64,000 bases of DNA, from the NCBI RefSeq assembly GCF_947494125.1, contig NZ_CANLTU010000002.1, positions 620,001-684,000 on the forward strand. Direction: 5' to 3'. The notes beneath the pieces were generated by a model. The model was not told where the DNA came from and searched no databases. It worked only from the letters and a program-made list of their open reading frames with translations. The DNA is from an uncultured Tenacibaculum sp. GTDB taxonomy: Bacteria > Bacteroidota > Bacteroidia > Flavobacteriales > Flavobacteriaceae. The position numbers and the translations under genes were made by a program. This document shows, piece after piece, positions 14,889 to 23,052 of the stretch (its first letter is position 1; every line of letters starts with the position of its first letter).

Positions 14889-15056
14889 ATGTTGAAAAAC
14901 ATTTCAAACTTAGGATTCCCTCTAAACAAAAAAGAACAACTATCGATTAATGGAAATGGACCATCTCTTGAAATTTGTAATTGGTTAGGAGCTCCTATTA
15001 TTTGTAAAACTGGACATTGTATACAAGATTCTAATGGAAATTGGAGATGTAAATAA
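14889..15056 (+). CDS. Double-glycine-type leader peptide, four cysteines B
   Basis: 55 residues. The leader MLKNISNLGFPLNKKEQLS then INGN is nearly the same as peptide A's, but with Gly-Asn in place of Gly-Gly at the cut site (a Gly follows). The core has Cys at 30, 39, 44 and 54 and contains ICKTGHC, parallel to ICHNGRC in A; the rest of the core differs. So the leader and the IC-x-x-G-x-C block are conserved while the remainder has diverged, as expected for secreted peptides with variable targets. It has its own terminator. Confidence 0.78.
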   Translation: MLKNISNLGFPLNKKEQLSINGNGPSLEICNWLGAPIICKTGHCIQDSNGNWRCK

Positions 15057-15073
15057 TAATACTTTCTAATTTA

Positions 15074-15099
15074 AACGATCTCTAGAGGTCGTTTTTTTT
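15074..15099 (+). terminator. Terminator of leader peptide B
   Basis: AACGATCT-CTAG-AGGTCGTT (one G-T pair) followed by seven Ts, 17 bp after the stop. Confidence 0.85.
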
Positions 15100-15144
15100 G
15101 TTTTTACTATATTGTTATCTTACAAACAAATATCTATAATTAAT

Positions 15145-15765
15145 ATGAATTGTACTCTTTGTAGTTCTGAACTTGTAAATAAAAAAGATGACTATTATTA
15201 TGAATGTACAGTTTGTATGGGCATTGTAAAAGATGAGAAGTATTATTTAACAGCAGCTGAAGAAAAAGCAAGGTATGAAACACATAACAATGATGTAAAT
15301 GATATTCGATATCAAAATTTTACATCACCTATTACCAATTATGTGTTTGATAATTTTTCATCTAAGCATAAAGGACTCGATTTTGGTTGTGGCACAGGGC
15401 CTGTTATTTCAAGTATGCTTATGAAGAAAAATTATGAGATTGTGCAATACGATCCTTTTTTTGCTCCCAAGTATGATTTACTAGATTCTATGTATAATTA
15501 TATAGTAAGCTGTGAAGTTTTTGAGCACTTTTACAATCCTAAAAAAGAAATAAACAGACTTGTATCTAAATTAAAAGATAATGGGAGCTTACTCATTATG
15601 ACGATGCTATACAATGATAGTATTGATTTTAACTCCTGGTTTTATAGAAATGACCCTACTCATGTATTTATATATAGAAAAGAAACTATCGAATACATTG
15701 CTAAAGTAAATAAACTTCAAATAGATGAATTGACAGACAGATTTATTGCTTTCAAAAAAAAATAA
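15145..15765 (+). CDS. Class I SAM-dependent methyltransferase with N-terminal zinc-ribbon
   Basis: About 206 residues from the ATG at 15145; the reading from 15112 needs a TTG start and is less likely. The N-terminus has CTLC...CTVC, a zinc-ribbon-like pair. Motif I is GLDFGCGTGPVIS, then VQYDPFF (acidic residue of motif II), VSCEVFEHFYNP and LKDNGSLLIMTML. This architecture is common in flavobacteria as a generic class I methyltransferase. It might modify the adjacent peptides, but nothing in the sequence proves that. It is separated from peptide B by a terminator and so is probably expressed separately. Confidence 0.8.
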   Translation: MNCTLCSSELVNKKDDYYYECTVCMGIVKDEKYYLTAAEEKARYETHNNDVNDIRYQNFTSPITNYVFDNFSSKHKGLDFGCGTGPVISSMLMKKNYEIVQYDPFFAPKYDLLDSMYNYIVSCEVFEHFYNPKKEINRLVSKLKDNGSLLIMTMLYNDSIDFNSWFYRNDPTHVFIYRKETIEYIAKVNKLQIDELTDRFIAFKKK

Positions 15766-15870
15766 TTAAACTCTTCGAGGTTTGTTTAAAATAACAAACT
15801 CAACAATCGCAGCACTATAATGATTGTGAAATTATATTTTATTTGATAATTGTAGTAATTATTGAAGCTA

Positions 15871-15898
15871 AAAAAAGGAACACTTTCAGTTCCTTTTT
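15871..15898 (+). terminator. Terminator of the methyltransferase gene
   Basis: AAAAAAGGAAC-ACTTTCA-GTTCCTTTTT, 105 bp beyond the stop. Confidence 0.8.
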
Positions 15899-16005
15899 CG
15901 AATTAGTCTTAACAAAAGCCCCCCGGCTTTAAATTTTGACATTTCGTATGCGAAAATAATAAGTTAATTGGTATAGTTACAAATAAAATGATAAAAATAT
16001 TCCAC

Positions 16006-16039
16006 AAAAAAAGAAGCGCCTTATCTGAAGACGCTTCTT
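16006..16039 (-). terminator. Terminator of the nap operon
   Basis: AAGAAGCG/CGCTTCTT stem with a run of Ts on the minus strand, 40 bp beyond the nrfD-like stop. Confidence 0.8.
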
Positions 16040-16079
16040 ATTAAACACACTACTATTTTACAATAAATAGCAAATAAAA

Positions 16080-17297
16080 TTAATTTTTATACCTCAATTT
16101 ACCTGTTTCAATACCAATAGCTGTTCTAGCTAAAATGGTAAATATTAAAGCTCCCATAGCCCAAATACCCAAAGTAACACCGATTTCTATCCCTGTAGGA
16201 GTATATTCAGCAATTTTACCGTAAGGTCCGGGAATGAACCCTGGAACTATTAATCCAAAACCTTTTTCAATCCAAATGGCAACGAATAAAAGAATGCAAG
16301 CAAAATAAAGTACATTTAAATTATTACGTAATTTATGGAAAGTTAAGATGATTGTAGCTAAAACATTCATAGAAATAGCTGTCCAAATCCAAGGTAGTAA
16401 GGCAGTTTTACCATCTAATCCAAAAAATAAATAGTAAGCACTTTCACTATGATGTGTAGGCGCATAAAATTCTTTAAACAATTCAGAAACTAACATAATA
16501 ATGTTAATCTGTGCTGCAACTGTTACCACCATTGCAATTTTCTTGATGGTTTTATCTTCAATTTTAAAATCAGTAAATCCTCTAATAATTGCTAATACTA
16601 AAATAATTAAAGCAGGTCCTGCTGCAAATGCTGAAGCTAAAAAACGAGGTCCTAATAAAGCATTATTCCAAAATGGTCTTGCTTGTAACCCTTGATATAA
16701 AAATGCCGTAACTAAGTGAATTCCTACAGCCCAAAAAACCGAAATCAGAGCTCCTGGTAAATAGACACTTTTTTTAGATTCTTTTCCTTGATAATGTCTA
16801 AATAATATATACAAAGGAATACTAATATTGATAAATAAATAACCATTTAAAGCGATAACATCCCATGTAAGCATTGAGTTTGGAAAATTAAAAACTCCAA
16901 TTCCAGGTAACATATGCCATAAAACTGATGGACCTCCCATATCTGCAACCACAAATGCTAAACACATAATTAATGCAGCAACTGCGACTCCTTCACCAAT
17001 TAAAACGGCCTGTTTAAAATCTATATCTTTTAAAACATAGGTTGGCATTACCAGCATAACCGCTGCTGCGGCTACACCAACTAAAAAAGTAAAATTAGAA
17101 ATGTACAATCCCCAACTTACTCTATCTGTCATTCCAGTAACACTTAATCCGTGTTCTAACTGAATTGAATAACAGTACATACCTATTAACATTACTAAGG
17201 TTAAAAACCCCATCCATAAGTGGTATTTTTTGGTTCCTTTGGTAATAATATCAAGGCTATCTTTAACTAAACTTCCAAAAACTTTAAGTGTTTTCAT
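16080..17297 (-). CDS. nrfD: NrfD/PsrC-type membrane quinol dehydrogenase subunit
   Basis: 405 residues with about ten membrane segments (for example FLTLVMLIGMYCYSIQLEHG and AFVVADMGGPSVLWHML). The segments LEHGLSVTGMTDRVSWGLY and WDVIALNGYLFINISIPLY are typical of NrfD/ActC/DmsC-like subunits that oxidise quinol without haem. The final gene of the nap operon, 10 bp after the FeS protein gene. Together they would pass electrons from menaquinol to the periplasmic cytochromes, replacing NapC or NapGH, which are absent. Confidence 0.88.
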   Translation of the reverse strand: MKTLKVFGSLVKDSLDIITKGTKKYHLWMGFLTLVMLIGMYCYSIQLEHGLSVTGMTDRVSWGLYISNFTFLVGVAAAAVMLVMPTYVLKDIDFKQAVLIGEGVAVAALIMCLAFVVADMGGPSVLWHMLPGIGVFNFPNSMLTWDVIALNGYLFINISIPLYILFRHYQGKESKKSVYLPGALISVFWAVGIHLVTAFLYQGLQARPFWNNALLGPRFLASAFAAGPALIILVLAIIRGFTDFKIEDKTIKKIAMVVTVAAQINIIMLVSELFKEFYAPTHHSESAYYLFFGLDGKTALLPWIWTAISMNVLATIILTFHKLRNNLNVLYFACILLFVAIWIEKGFGLIVPGFIPGPYGKIAEYTPTGIEIGVTLGIWAMGALIFTILARTAIGIETGKLRYKN

Positions 17298-17307
17298 TCT
17301 ATATATT

Positions 17308-18435
17308 TTAATCCATGAAGTACCAGAACTTTGGCTCTGTACCTAAATCTTCTTTTAATCTGAATACTTTTTTGTTTTCCAACACCCATCTAATAGAGCT
17401 TTCTGGATCTAATAGGTTTCCAAAAATACGTGCACCTGTTGGACAAGCTTCTACACATGCGGGGTTTTTACCTGCTCTTGAGCGTTGTACACAGAAAGTA
17501 CATTTTTCCATGACACCCTTTTTACGCATTCTATTTCCTAAATAATGTTGGTTTTTATTGATTTCTTCTTCAGGAACTTCTGGTTTGCTCCAGTTGAATC
17601 TACGACCATCGTAAGGACACGCTGCCATACAATATCTACAACCAACACACCAATCATAATCAACTACAACTAAACCGTCTTCTTCTCTCCAAGTTGCTTG
17701 TACCGGACAAACTTCTACACAAGGTGGATTATCACAATGAAAACATTGAGTTCCCATATAAAAATGACCTTCGGCTGGAACTTCATGATAGTAATTATCA
17801 TCAGCTTCATTAAAATTAAAACCTTTACCATCTTTCATTTCATGAATACGAATGTATTGCATTTCTGAGTTTCTATCTTGGTTGTTTTCTTCAACACAAG
17901 CACTCACACAATCCATGTATCCTTGACATTTAGATATATTAAAAGCATAGCCAAATAACACATCTTCTTCTGCATTTTTAGAAGACATGCTAATGTTTTT
18001 ACCAGTTCTTAATTGATAAGAGCGAACCAATCTATCTACGGTAGCAGATTTCTCTTTATCGTCCATCAATTTATAGTTTCCTTTAAATTGTTCTTCCCAA
18101 TCTATTTGTGCTTTCTCTTTAGATTCTTCACTTGATGTAATACTTGTACAAGATGAAGCTGCTCCAGCCCCAATTAATAAACTAGCAGTTAGTTTTTTAA
18201 AGGCAGATCTACGATCCATTTTTACATCAAAAACTTGATCAAAACCATCTTTATGCCTTTCATCCCCTATTGAAGCATCAACTGCAGCTTCAAAAAATTC
18301 ATCATTACTTAATTCTTCTTTTTTGTTGTGAGAATCACATCCACCAGAAGTTTTACCACAACCACAAGAACTAGCTGTTTGTTTGTGTTTGCTATTTAGG
18401 TTTAGAGTAAACCATTTCTTTTTGTTATCGCTCAT
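17308..18435 (-). CDS. nrfC: Periplasmic four-[4Fe-4S] ferredoxin subunit (NrfC/PsrB-like)
   Basis: 375 residues. Four Cys clusters are visible: CQGYMDCVSACVEENN, CFHCDNPPCVEVCP, CVGCRYCMAACP, and CTFCVQ with CVEACPTGAR, as in NrfC/DmsB/PsrB. The N-terminus is unusual: about 75 residues with a Cys-rich CGCGKTSGGC, followed by an internal twin-arginine motif MDRRSAFKKL and a lipobox-like GAASSC. This is the extended Tat pattern seen in Bacteroidota MoCo/FeS proteins. It passes electrons from the NrfD subunit to the cytochromes. Confidence 0.9.
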   Translation of the reverse strand: MSDNKKKWFTLNLNSKHKQTASSCGCGKTSGGCDSHNKKEELSNDEFFEAAVDASIGDERHKDGFDQVFDVKMDRRSAFKKLTASLLIGAGAASSCTSITSSEESKEKAQIDWEEQFKGNYKLMDDKEKSATVDRLVRSYQLRTGKNISMSSKNAEEDVLFGYAFNISKCQGYMDCVSACVEENNQDRNSEMQYIRIHEMKDGKGFNFNEADDNYYHEVPAEGHFYMGTQCFHCDNPPCVEVCPVQATWREEDGLVVVDYDWCVGCRYCMAACPYDGRRFNWSKPEVPEEEINKNQHYLGNRMRKKGVMEKCTFCVQRSRAGKNPACVEACPTGARIFGNLLDPESSIRWVLENKKVFRLKEDLGTEPKFWYFMD

Positions 18436-18442
18436 GCCTAAA

Positions 18443-19072
18443 CTATTTACGTTCTTTAACTTTTTGAGTATTAAATCTTGCTGGCCACTTAGTCTTAAAA
18501 CTTGGTGAGTGTGGATTATGACAGTTTACACAGGTCATAGAAGCTCTTGGTTTTGCCCAACTCTCTAATTTTTTTCCATGCGCTCCACCTGTCCAATCTT
18601 TGTATTGTTTTTGATGACATTGACTACATAATTTATAACTTTTATTAAAATCTATATCATGCCCCGTAATACTTTTTAGATTATCCATATTGTTGCTGTT
18701 ATGGCAAGTAACACAGTTCATAGTATTTACATCTGCATGTTTTAATTTTATGTTCCAGTGTGCCTTTTTTATATCCTTACTTTGCATTTCAGCTAAAGGT
18801 TTGGTATGACATTCTGTACATTTAAAAGATTTAATTTCATCTTTTCTATTAGGAATCAAAAAAGTAATTTCATTTTCAGTTACCTCTAATAAATTCATTC
18901 CATCAATATAGGTGTCTGAACTTGTTTTAATTCCTTTGTAGTTTTTACTTTTTGCTTCAATTTTATCTGTAACAGTATGATATTCGTGCTCTTTATCATG
19001 CTTACAAGAAGTTATTAAAAAAGCTATTAATAAGTAATAACTAATACTGTATATGTAACGGTGTATTTTCAT
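18443..19072 (-). CDS. Tetraheme c-type cytochrome lipoprotein
   Basis: 209 residues; lipobox LITSC after a short hydrophobic stretch. Four CxxCH motifs: CTECH, CVTCH, CSQCH and CVNCH. Cytochrome c3/NrfH-like spacing and small size suggest an electron carrier between the FeS subunit and NapB in the periplasm. Its stop sits 8 bp before the FeS gene start, and its start overlaps the napB stop by one base. Named by context only; not NapC, which would have one membrane helix and a different heme array. Confidence 0.85.
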   Translation of the reverse strand: MKIHRYIYSISYYLLIAFLITSCKHDKEHEYHTVTDKIEAKSKNYKGIKTSSDTYIDGMNLLEVTENEITFLIPNRKDEIKSFKCTECHTKPLAEMQSKDIKKAHWNIKLKHADVNTMNCVTCHNSNNMDNLKSITGHDIDFNKSYKLCSQCHQKQYKDWTGGAHGKKLESWAKPRASMTCVNCHNPHSPSFKTKWPARFNTQKVKERK

Positions 19073-19761
19073 TAGTTTTCAATTTTTCTGATAAAAGAAC
19101 CTATATCTCCGGTTACTTTATTGCTAGGAACATGGCATTGACGACAGTTAACTCTTTCTGGGTGAGACACTCTAATTTCTTTAGGTGCACTTGGCCCTGC
19201 ATGACAAGACAAACAATTTTCTCTCATTTGTAATTGATGCGGAATTGCCGGTGGGCTTCCCAATAAAGCGTTATTATTTCCAACAGCAGGAATGGTTCCT
19301 TTCTTAAAACTGTTAGCTACAAATAATGATTTACTTTTTTGTGGTACATGACATTGACGACAGTTTACCATCTCTGGGTGTGGCGTAACAGGTGTATATG
19401 CTTCAAATTTTTCTACATAACCTCCATTTTCATGACATTTTAAGCAGCTATTGTCTCCCATATTTCTCTCATTTTTTACCTCATGAGGAATACTTGGCGG
19501 AGCTCCATAAAAAGCTCTGTTTTTATGATATGTTTCTATGCTTCGTTGATGTGTTTCATCTACAGGCATTTTACTATAATCTAAAGCATGTTCTGAACGT
19601 TTAAAAACACCTTTTTCTAAAGGAATAACAGGAATTGTTTTATCCTTTTTTACAGGGATATATGCATCCTCTTTCCCTGTCTGATAGCTGTAGTTCCATA
19701 TTGTTATAAAAGCAATAAATAGAATTACAAATAAAGATATAATACCGAGTCGTTTTCTCAT
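19072..19761 (-). CDS. napB: NapB-like cytochrome subunit, duplicated (four hemes)
   Basis: 229 residues with an N-terminal membrane anchor (LGIISLFVILFIAFITIW). Four CxxCH motifs fall into two similar halves: GAPPSIPHEV..CLKCH..TPHPEMVNCRQCHVP and GSPPAIPHQL..CLSCH..SHPERVNCRQCHVP. Ordinary NapB is about 150 residues with two hemes and one such unit, so this is an internal duplication. It should donate electrons to NapA. It lies 4 bp after napA. Confidence 0.88.
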   Translation of the reverse strand: MRKRLGIISLFVILFIAFITIWNYSYQTGKEDAYIPVKKDKTIPVIPLEKGVFKRSEHALDYSKMPVDETHQRSIETYHKNRAFYGAPPSIPHEVKNERNMGDNSCLKCHENGGYVEKFEAYTPVTPHPEMVNCRQCHVPQKSKSLFVANSFKKGTIPAVGNNNALLGSPPAIPHQLQMRENCLSCHAGPSAPKEIRVSHPERVNCRQCHVPSNKVTGDIGSFIRKIEN

Positions 19762-19765
19762 GATT

Positions 19766-22090
19766 TTATGCTTTTTCTACTTTAACTGCACACTTTTTGT
19801 AATCTGGTTCTTTAGAAATTGGACAAAAAGCGTCTAAAGTAACATCGTTAATTAACATGTTTTCATCAAAAAATGGTACAAATACTTGTCCTTTTGTAGG
19901 TAAACCTCTTTCGTTTATAGATGCAGGTAAAACACATGATCCTCTACGAGAAGAAACTTTAACATTTTCACCGTTTCTAATACCTAATGCTTTTGCATCA
20001 TCTGGATGAAATTCAACATAAGCATGTGGCATTGCTTTGTGTAAAACAGGTATTCTACGTGTCATAGAACCTGTGTGCCAATGCTCAATTACACGACCTG
20101 TATTTAACCAAAACGGATATTCATTATCTGGTACTTCTGGAGCTGGTTCATATGGGCGTTGCCATATAACTGCTTTACCATCTGGTTTTCCATAAAAATG
20201 AAATTCTTCTCCATTAGTACATGCAGGATCGTATTTAGAATTAAAACGCCACTGTGTTGATTTCCCATCTACATATGGCCATATAGCTCCAGATTCTTTT
20301 TTAAGAACTTCAAGTGGTGCCATATTGTGCTTTTTTCCTGCATGGAACTGTCGATATTCATTATAAATTTCTTCTACGTGATTTTCTTTTGAATACGGGA
20401 ATAAATCTCCATACCCCATACGTTTTGCTACTTCAATAAACATCCACGCATCAGGTGTTGTTTCTCCTGGCCCTTCCACCATTTTATTCCAGTGCTGTGT
20501 TCTTCTTTCAGAATTCCCATACAATCCAGATTTTTCTATATGCCAAGATGCAGGTAAAATAACATCAGCAACATCTGAGGTTGGAGTTGGAAATACATCA
20601 GAAACAACCACAAAACATGATTCTTTTTCCATTCCTGGACGGAATCTACTTGTTCTTGGTAATGACACTAATGGATTTACAGCTTGTGTCCAAATAAATT
20701 TAATATCCCCCCTATCAACAGCTCTAAACATTTCAGTTGCATGATACGTTGGTTTTGATGGTATTTTTTCTACAGGAACTTTCCAAATCTTTGCGGCTTT
20801 AGCTCTATGTTTTGGATTCATTACCACTCCTTTTGGTAATTTGTGTGTAAATGTTCCTACTTCACGAGCTGTACCACAAGCTGATGGTTGTCCTGTTAAT
20901 GAAAAAGGACTATTACCTGGTTGTGATATTTTTCCTGTTAATAGGTGAATATTATAAATAATATTGTTCATCCATGTACCTCTTGTATGTTGATTAACAC
21001 CCATACACCAAAGTGACATTACTTTTTTGTTTGGATCACCATATATAGCTGCTAAATACTTGATATCTTTTACTGAAACCTTCGTTAATTTTGATACTTT
21101 CTCTGGAGAATAATCTTCTAAAAAGGCTTTGTATTCATCAAAGTTTATTTTTGTTGGTTTATCTTTAAATTTATATTTATCTTCTAAACCATACCCCATA
21201 TTAGTAAGTCCTTTACTAAAGTTACAGTACTTTTCAACAAAAGATTTATTTACCCAACCATTATTAATTATTTCATAACAAATAGCATTACCTACTGCTA
21301 AATCTGTTTGAGGCTCAAATAAGATTGATTTATTTGCTGCCATACTTGAACGTGTTGTTCTGGTTGCAAAATCAATAATTTTAGCTCCTCTTGTGTTTTT
21401 TTGCTCTAGCATTCTAGAAAATAATACTGGGTGCATTTCCGCCATATTATTTCCCCAAGTTATGTAGTAATCTGCGTGATCAAAATCTTCATAACATCCC
21501 ATTGGTTCATCTGCACCAAACGAAGTTAAGAAACCAGCTACTGCACTTGCCATACATAAACGAGCGTTACAATCTAAATTATTAGTACCAATAGCACCTT
21601 TCATAAATTTAGAAGCAACATAACCTTCTGGTATAGTTGATTGCCCTGAAGTATACATAGCTACTGAATCTTTTCCATGTTTTTCAATGGTTTCTTTCAT
21701 TTTGTTAGCTACTATATCTAAAGCTTCATTTATTGGTGTTTTAACATACTTTCCGTTTTCTTTAACCAAAGCATATTCTAATCTATCTTTTGATTGGATA
21801 CACATTATTTGATGATATCCTTTTACACAAAGTAATCCTTTATTTACTGAAGAATTTGGATCACCTTTAACAGCAACTGCTTTTCCGTTTTCTACCCCGA
21901 CTAAAATTCCGCAACCTACACCGCAAAAACGACAAGGTCCTTTTTTCCAATCTAAATTTCCTTCTGGTATTCCTGCTAATTGTTCGCTAGCAAAAATGAT
22001 TCCTGGAAACATAGTCGCTGCAGCTGTCATTGCTGCTGTAGCAGCCATTTTTTTAATAAAACTTCGTCTACTAGATAATGAAGCGCTCAT
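19766..22090 (-). CDS. napA: Periplasmic nitrate reductase catalytic subunit
   Basis: 774 residues. Twin-arginine signal SSRRSFIKKMAATAA; [4Fe-4S] site CRFCGVGCGILVGVENG with the fourth Cys in KGLLCVKGYH; molybdopterin-binding segments including NLDCNARLCMASAVAGFLTS (Cys ligand of Mo), NMAEMHPVLFSR, GVNQHTRGTWMNN and the C-terminal EFHPDDAKALGIRNG. It reduces nitrate to nitrite in the periplasm with bis-MGD molybdenum. Second gene of the operon, 8 bp after napD. Confidence 0.96.
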   Translation of the reverse strand: MSASLSSRRSFIKKMAATAAMTAAATMFPGIIFASEQLAGIPEGNLDWKKGPCRFCGVGCGILVGVENGKAVAVKGDPNSSVNKGLLCVKGYHQIMCIQSKDRLEYALVKENGKYVKTPINEALDIVANKMKETIEKHGKDSVAMYTSGQSTIPEGYVASKFMKGAIGTNNLDCNARLCMASAVAGFLTSFGADEPMGCYEDFDHADYYITWGNNMAEMHPVLFSRMLEQKNTRGAKIIDFATRTTRSSMAANKSILFEPQTDLAVGNAICYEIINNGWVNKSFVEKYCNFSKGLTNMGYGLEDKYKFKDKPTKINFDEYKAFLEDYSPEKVSKLTKVSVKDIKYLAAIYGDPNKKVMSLWCMGVNQHTRGTWMNNIIYNIHLLTGKISQPGNSPFSLTGQPSACGTAREVGTFTHKLPKGVVMNPKHRAKAAKIWKVPVEKIPSKPTYHATEMFRAVDRGDIKFIWTQAVNPLVSLPRTSRFRPGMEKESCFVVVSDVFPTPTSDVADVILPASWHIEKSGLYGNSERRTQHWNKMVEGPGETTPDAWMFIEVAKRMGYGDLFPYSKENHVEEIYNEYRQFHAGKKHNMAPLEVLKKESGAIWPYVDGKSTQWRFNSKYDPACTNGEEFHFYGKPDGKAVIWQRPYEPAPEVPDNEYPFWLNTGRVIEHWHTGSMTRRIPVLHKAMPHAYVEFHPDDAKALGIRNGENVKVSSRRGSCVLPASINERGLPTKGQVFVPFFDENMLINDVTLDAFCPISKEPDYKKCAVKVEKA

Positions 22091-22097
22091 ATTTTAT

Positions 22098-22334
22098 TTA
22101 TTTTATTGGTGTATTAAATCCAGAAACCAAGGCTAGTAATTTTAAACTCTTTATGGTTTCTATAGTTTCTTTTAATTTTTTGTCTTCTGCATCATCTATT
22201 GTTTCTGTAACAAGAACAAGAACATTTTGATTTTCAGCAGGTATTATTTCACAGCCATTTAAAAGAGAAATTTCTTGTTGAAGTTCTTCTTTTTTTCCTT
22301 CAAACGGATGTGCTAAATAACTTTTAATAGGCAT
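22098..22334 (-). CDS. napD: NapD-like Tat chaperone
   Basis: 78 residues, of NapD size with the ferredoxin-like fold pattern: MPIKSYLAHPFEGKKEELQQ, LNGCEIIPAENQNVLVLV, then a helix (EDKKLKETIETIKSL) and a strand LLALVSGF. NapD binds the twin-arginine signal of NapA until cofactor insertion is finished. First gene of the nap operon, 57 bp behind an activator site. Confidence 0.85.
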   Translation of the reverse strand: MPIKSYLAHPFEGKKEELQQEISLLNGCEIIPAENQNVLVLVTETIDDAEDKKLKETIETIKSLKLLALVSGFNTPIK

Positions 22335-22360
22335 AGAAAAATAGGTCTTTAATTGTTAAA

Positions 22361-22404
22361 CAAATTACATAAATATGAAAGAGGATTCACATGATATTTA
22401 TCAT
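22361..22404 (-). promoter_or_regulatory. Crp/Fnr-like activator site plus -7 box of the nap operon
   Basis: Minus strand: ATGATAAATATCAT, 26 bp, TTTG (box GTAATTTG). Same spacing as the other five sites. The palindrome lies 57 bp upstream of napD. Confidence 0.8.
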
Positions 22405-22544
22405 AATTTACAGTTTATCAAATCGTTATATCTCTATAAATATAACGAAACTCTTTCATAATCTTAAATTACAAGTACTTAGAAATAAGGAAAAAGCACT
22501 TTAAACTGCTAATTTATTTTTAGTATAAATAAGAATAAGTAAGG

Positions 22545-22588
22545 GTGATATATATCATAGTTGTTATTGGCCATATTAAATAGTTTTG
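22545..22588 (+). promoter_or_regulatory. Crp/Fnr-like activator site plus -7 box of the modE-like gene
   Basis: GTGATATATATCAT, 26 bp, TTTG inside TAGTTTTG (perfect TAnnTTTG). The palindrome ends 49 bp before the start codon. Confidence 0.78.
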
Positions 22589-22607
22589 ACTAATTAAACA
22601 TTTGAAT

Positions 22608-22949
22608 ATGACATATAAAATTAAGAGTAGAATATGGATTGAAGCAGGCGATAAAATGTTTTTAGGAGAAGGTAGGATTAAGTTATTAAAATCAATTAAT
22701 AAGACTCATTCTATATCTAAATCTGCTAAAGAATTAGGTATGTCTTATAAAAAAGCATGGAATTTAATTGATTCTGTAAATAAATCTAATGATAAACCAA
22801 TTGTTATAAAAAGTGTTGGAGGTAGCTCTGGTGGTGGCACTAAGCTTACCCCTTATGGTATTAAGATGATTGAAATGTTTGATACTATTAATTACAATTG
22901 CTGGAAATATTTAGATAAACAAGTGAAAAAATTATCTGAAATAGATTAA
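22608..22949 (+). CDS. ModE-like molybdate regulator, DNA-binding domain only
   Basis: About 113 residues from the ATG at 22608; an upstream TTG at 22602 is in frame but unlikely. The winged-helix of ModE is clear: IKSRIWIEAGDKMFLGEGRI, LLKSINKTHSISKSAKELGM, SYKKAWNLIDSVN and GGSSGGGTKLTPYG. It lacks the C-terminal MOP domains that bind molybdate in E. coli ModE. It is placed between nap (a molybdoenzyme) and nos and shares their promoter type, so it probably controls molybdenum supply or nap. Confidence 0.85.
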   Translation: MTYKIKSRIWIEAGDKMFLGEGRIKLLKSINKTHSISKSAKELGMSYKKAWNLIDSVNKSNDKPIVIKSVGGSSGGGTKLTPYGIKMIEMFDTINYNCWKYLDKQVKKLSEID

Positions 22950-22984
22950 TTTTTTTTACAAAAAAGATAAAAAAGTCTTTTAAT

Positions 22985-23028
22985 ATGATATTAATCATAT
23001 TTTACTTTAAAATACCTCTATAAATTTG
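22985..23028 (+). promoter_or_regulatory. Crp/Fnr-like activator site plus -7 box of the nos operon
   Basis: ATGATATTAATCAT, 26 bp, TTTG inside TAAATTTG (perfect TAnnTTTG). The palindrome ends 54 bp before the fasciclin gene, the first gene of the nos operon. Confidence 0.82.
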
Positions 23029-23052
23029 TATAAAATTTTAAATCTTTCATAG

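Larger units (their letters stand above)
15766..16079. other. Intergenic region with three hairpins
   Basis: No gene seen. It holds the methyltransferase terminator (15871-15898), a short GC hairpin AAAGCC/GGCTTT at 15914-15930 and the nap-operon terminator (16006-16039). Confidence 0.6.

Noticed and set aside
15112..15144. TTG start for the methyltransferase
   Set aside because: An ATG at 15145 directly precedes the zinc-ribbon cysteines and needs no unusual start.
16501..16695. Plus-strand frames inside the nap operon, nosZ, Rhs and rpsA
   Set aside because: They are shadows of larger minus- or plus-strand genes with strong family matches.
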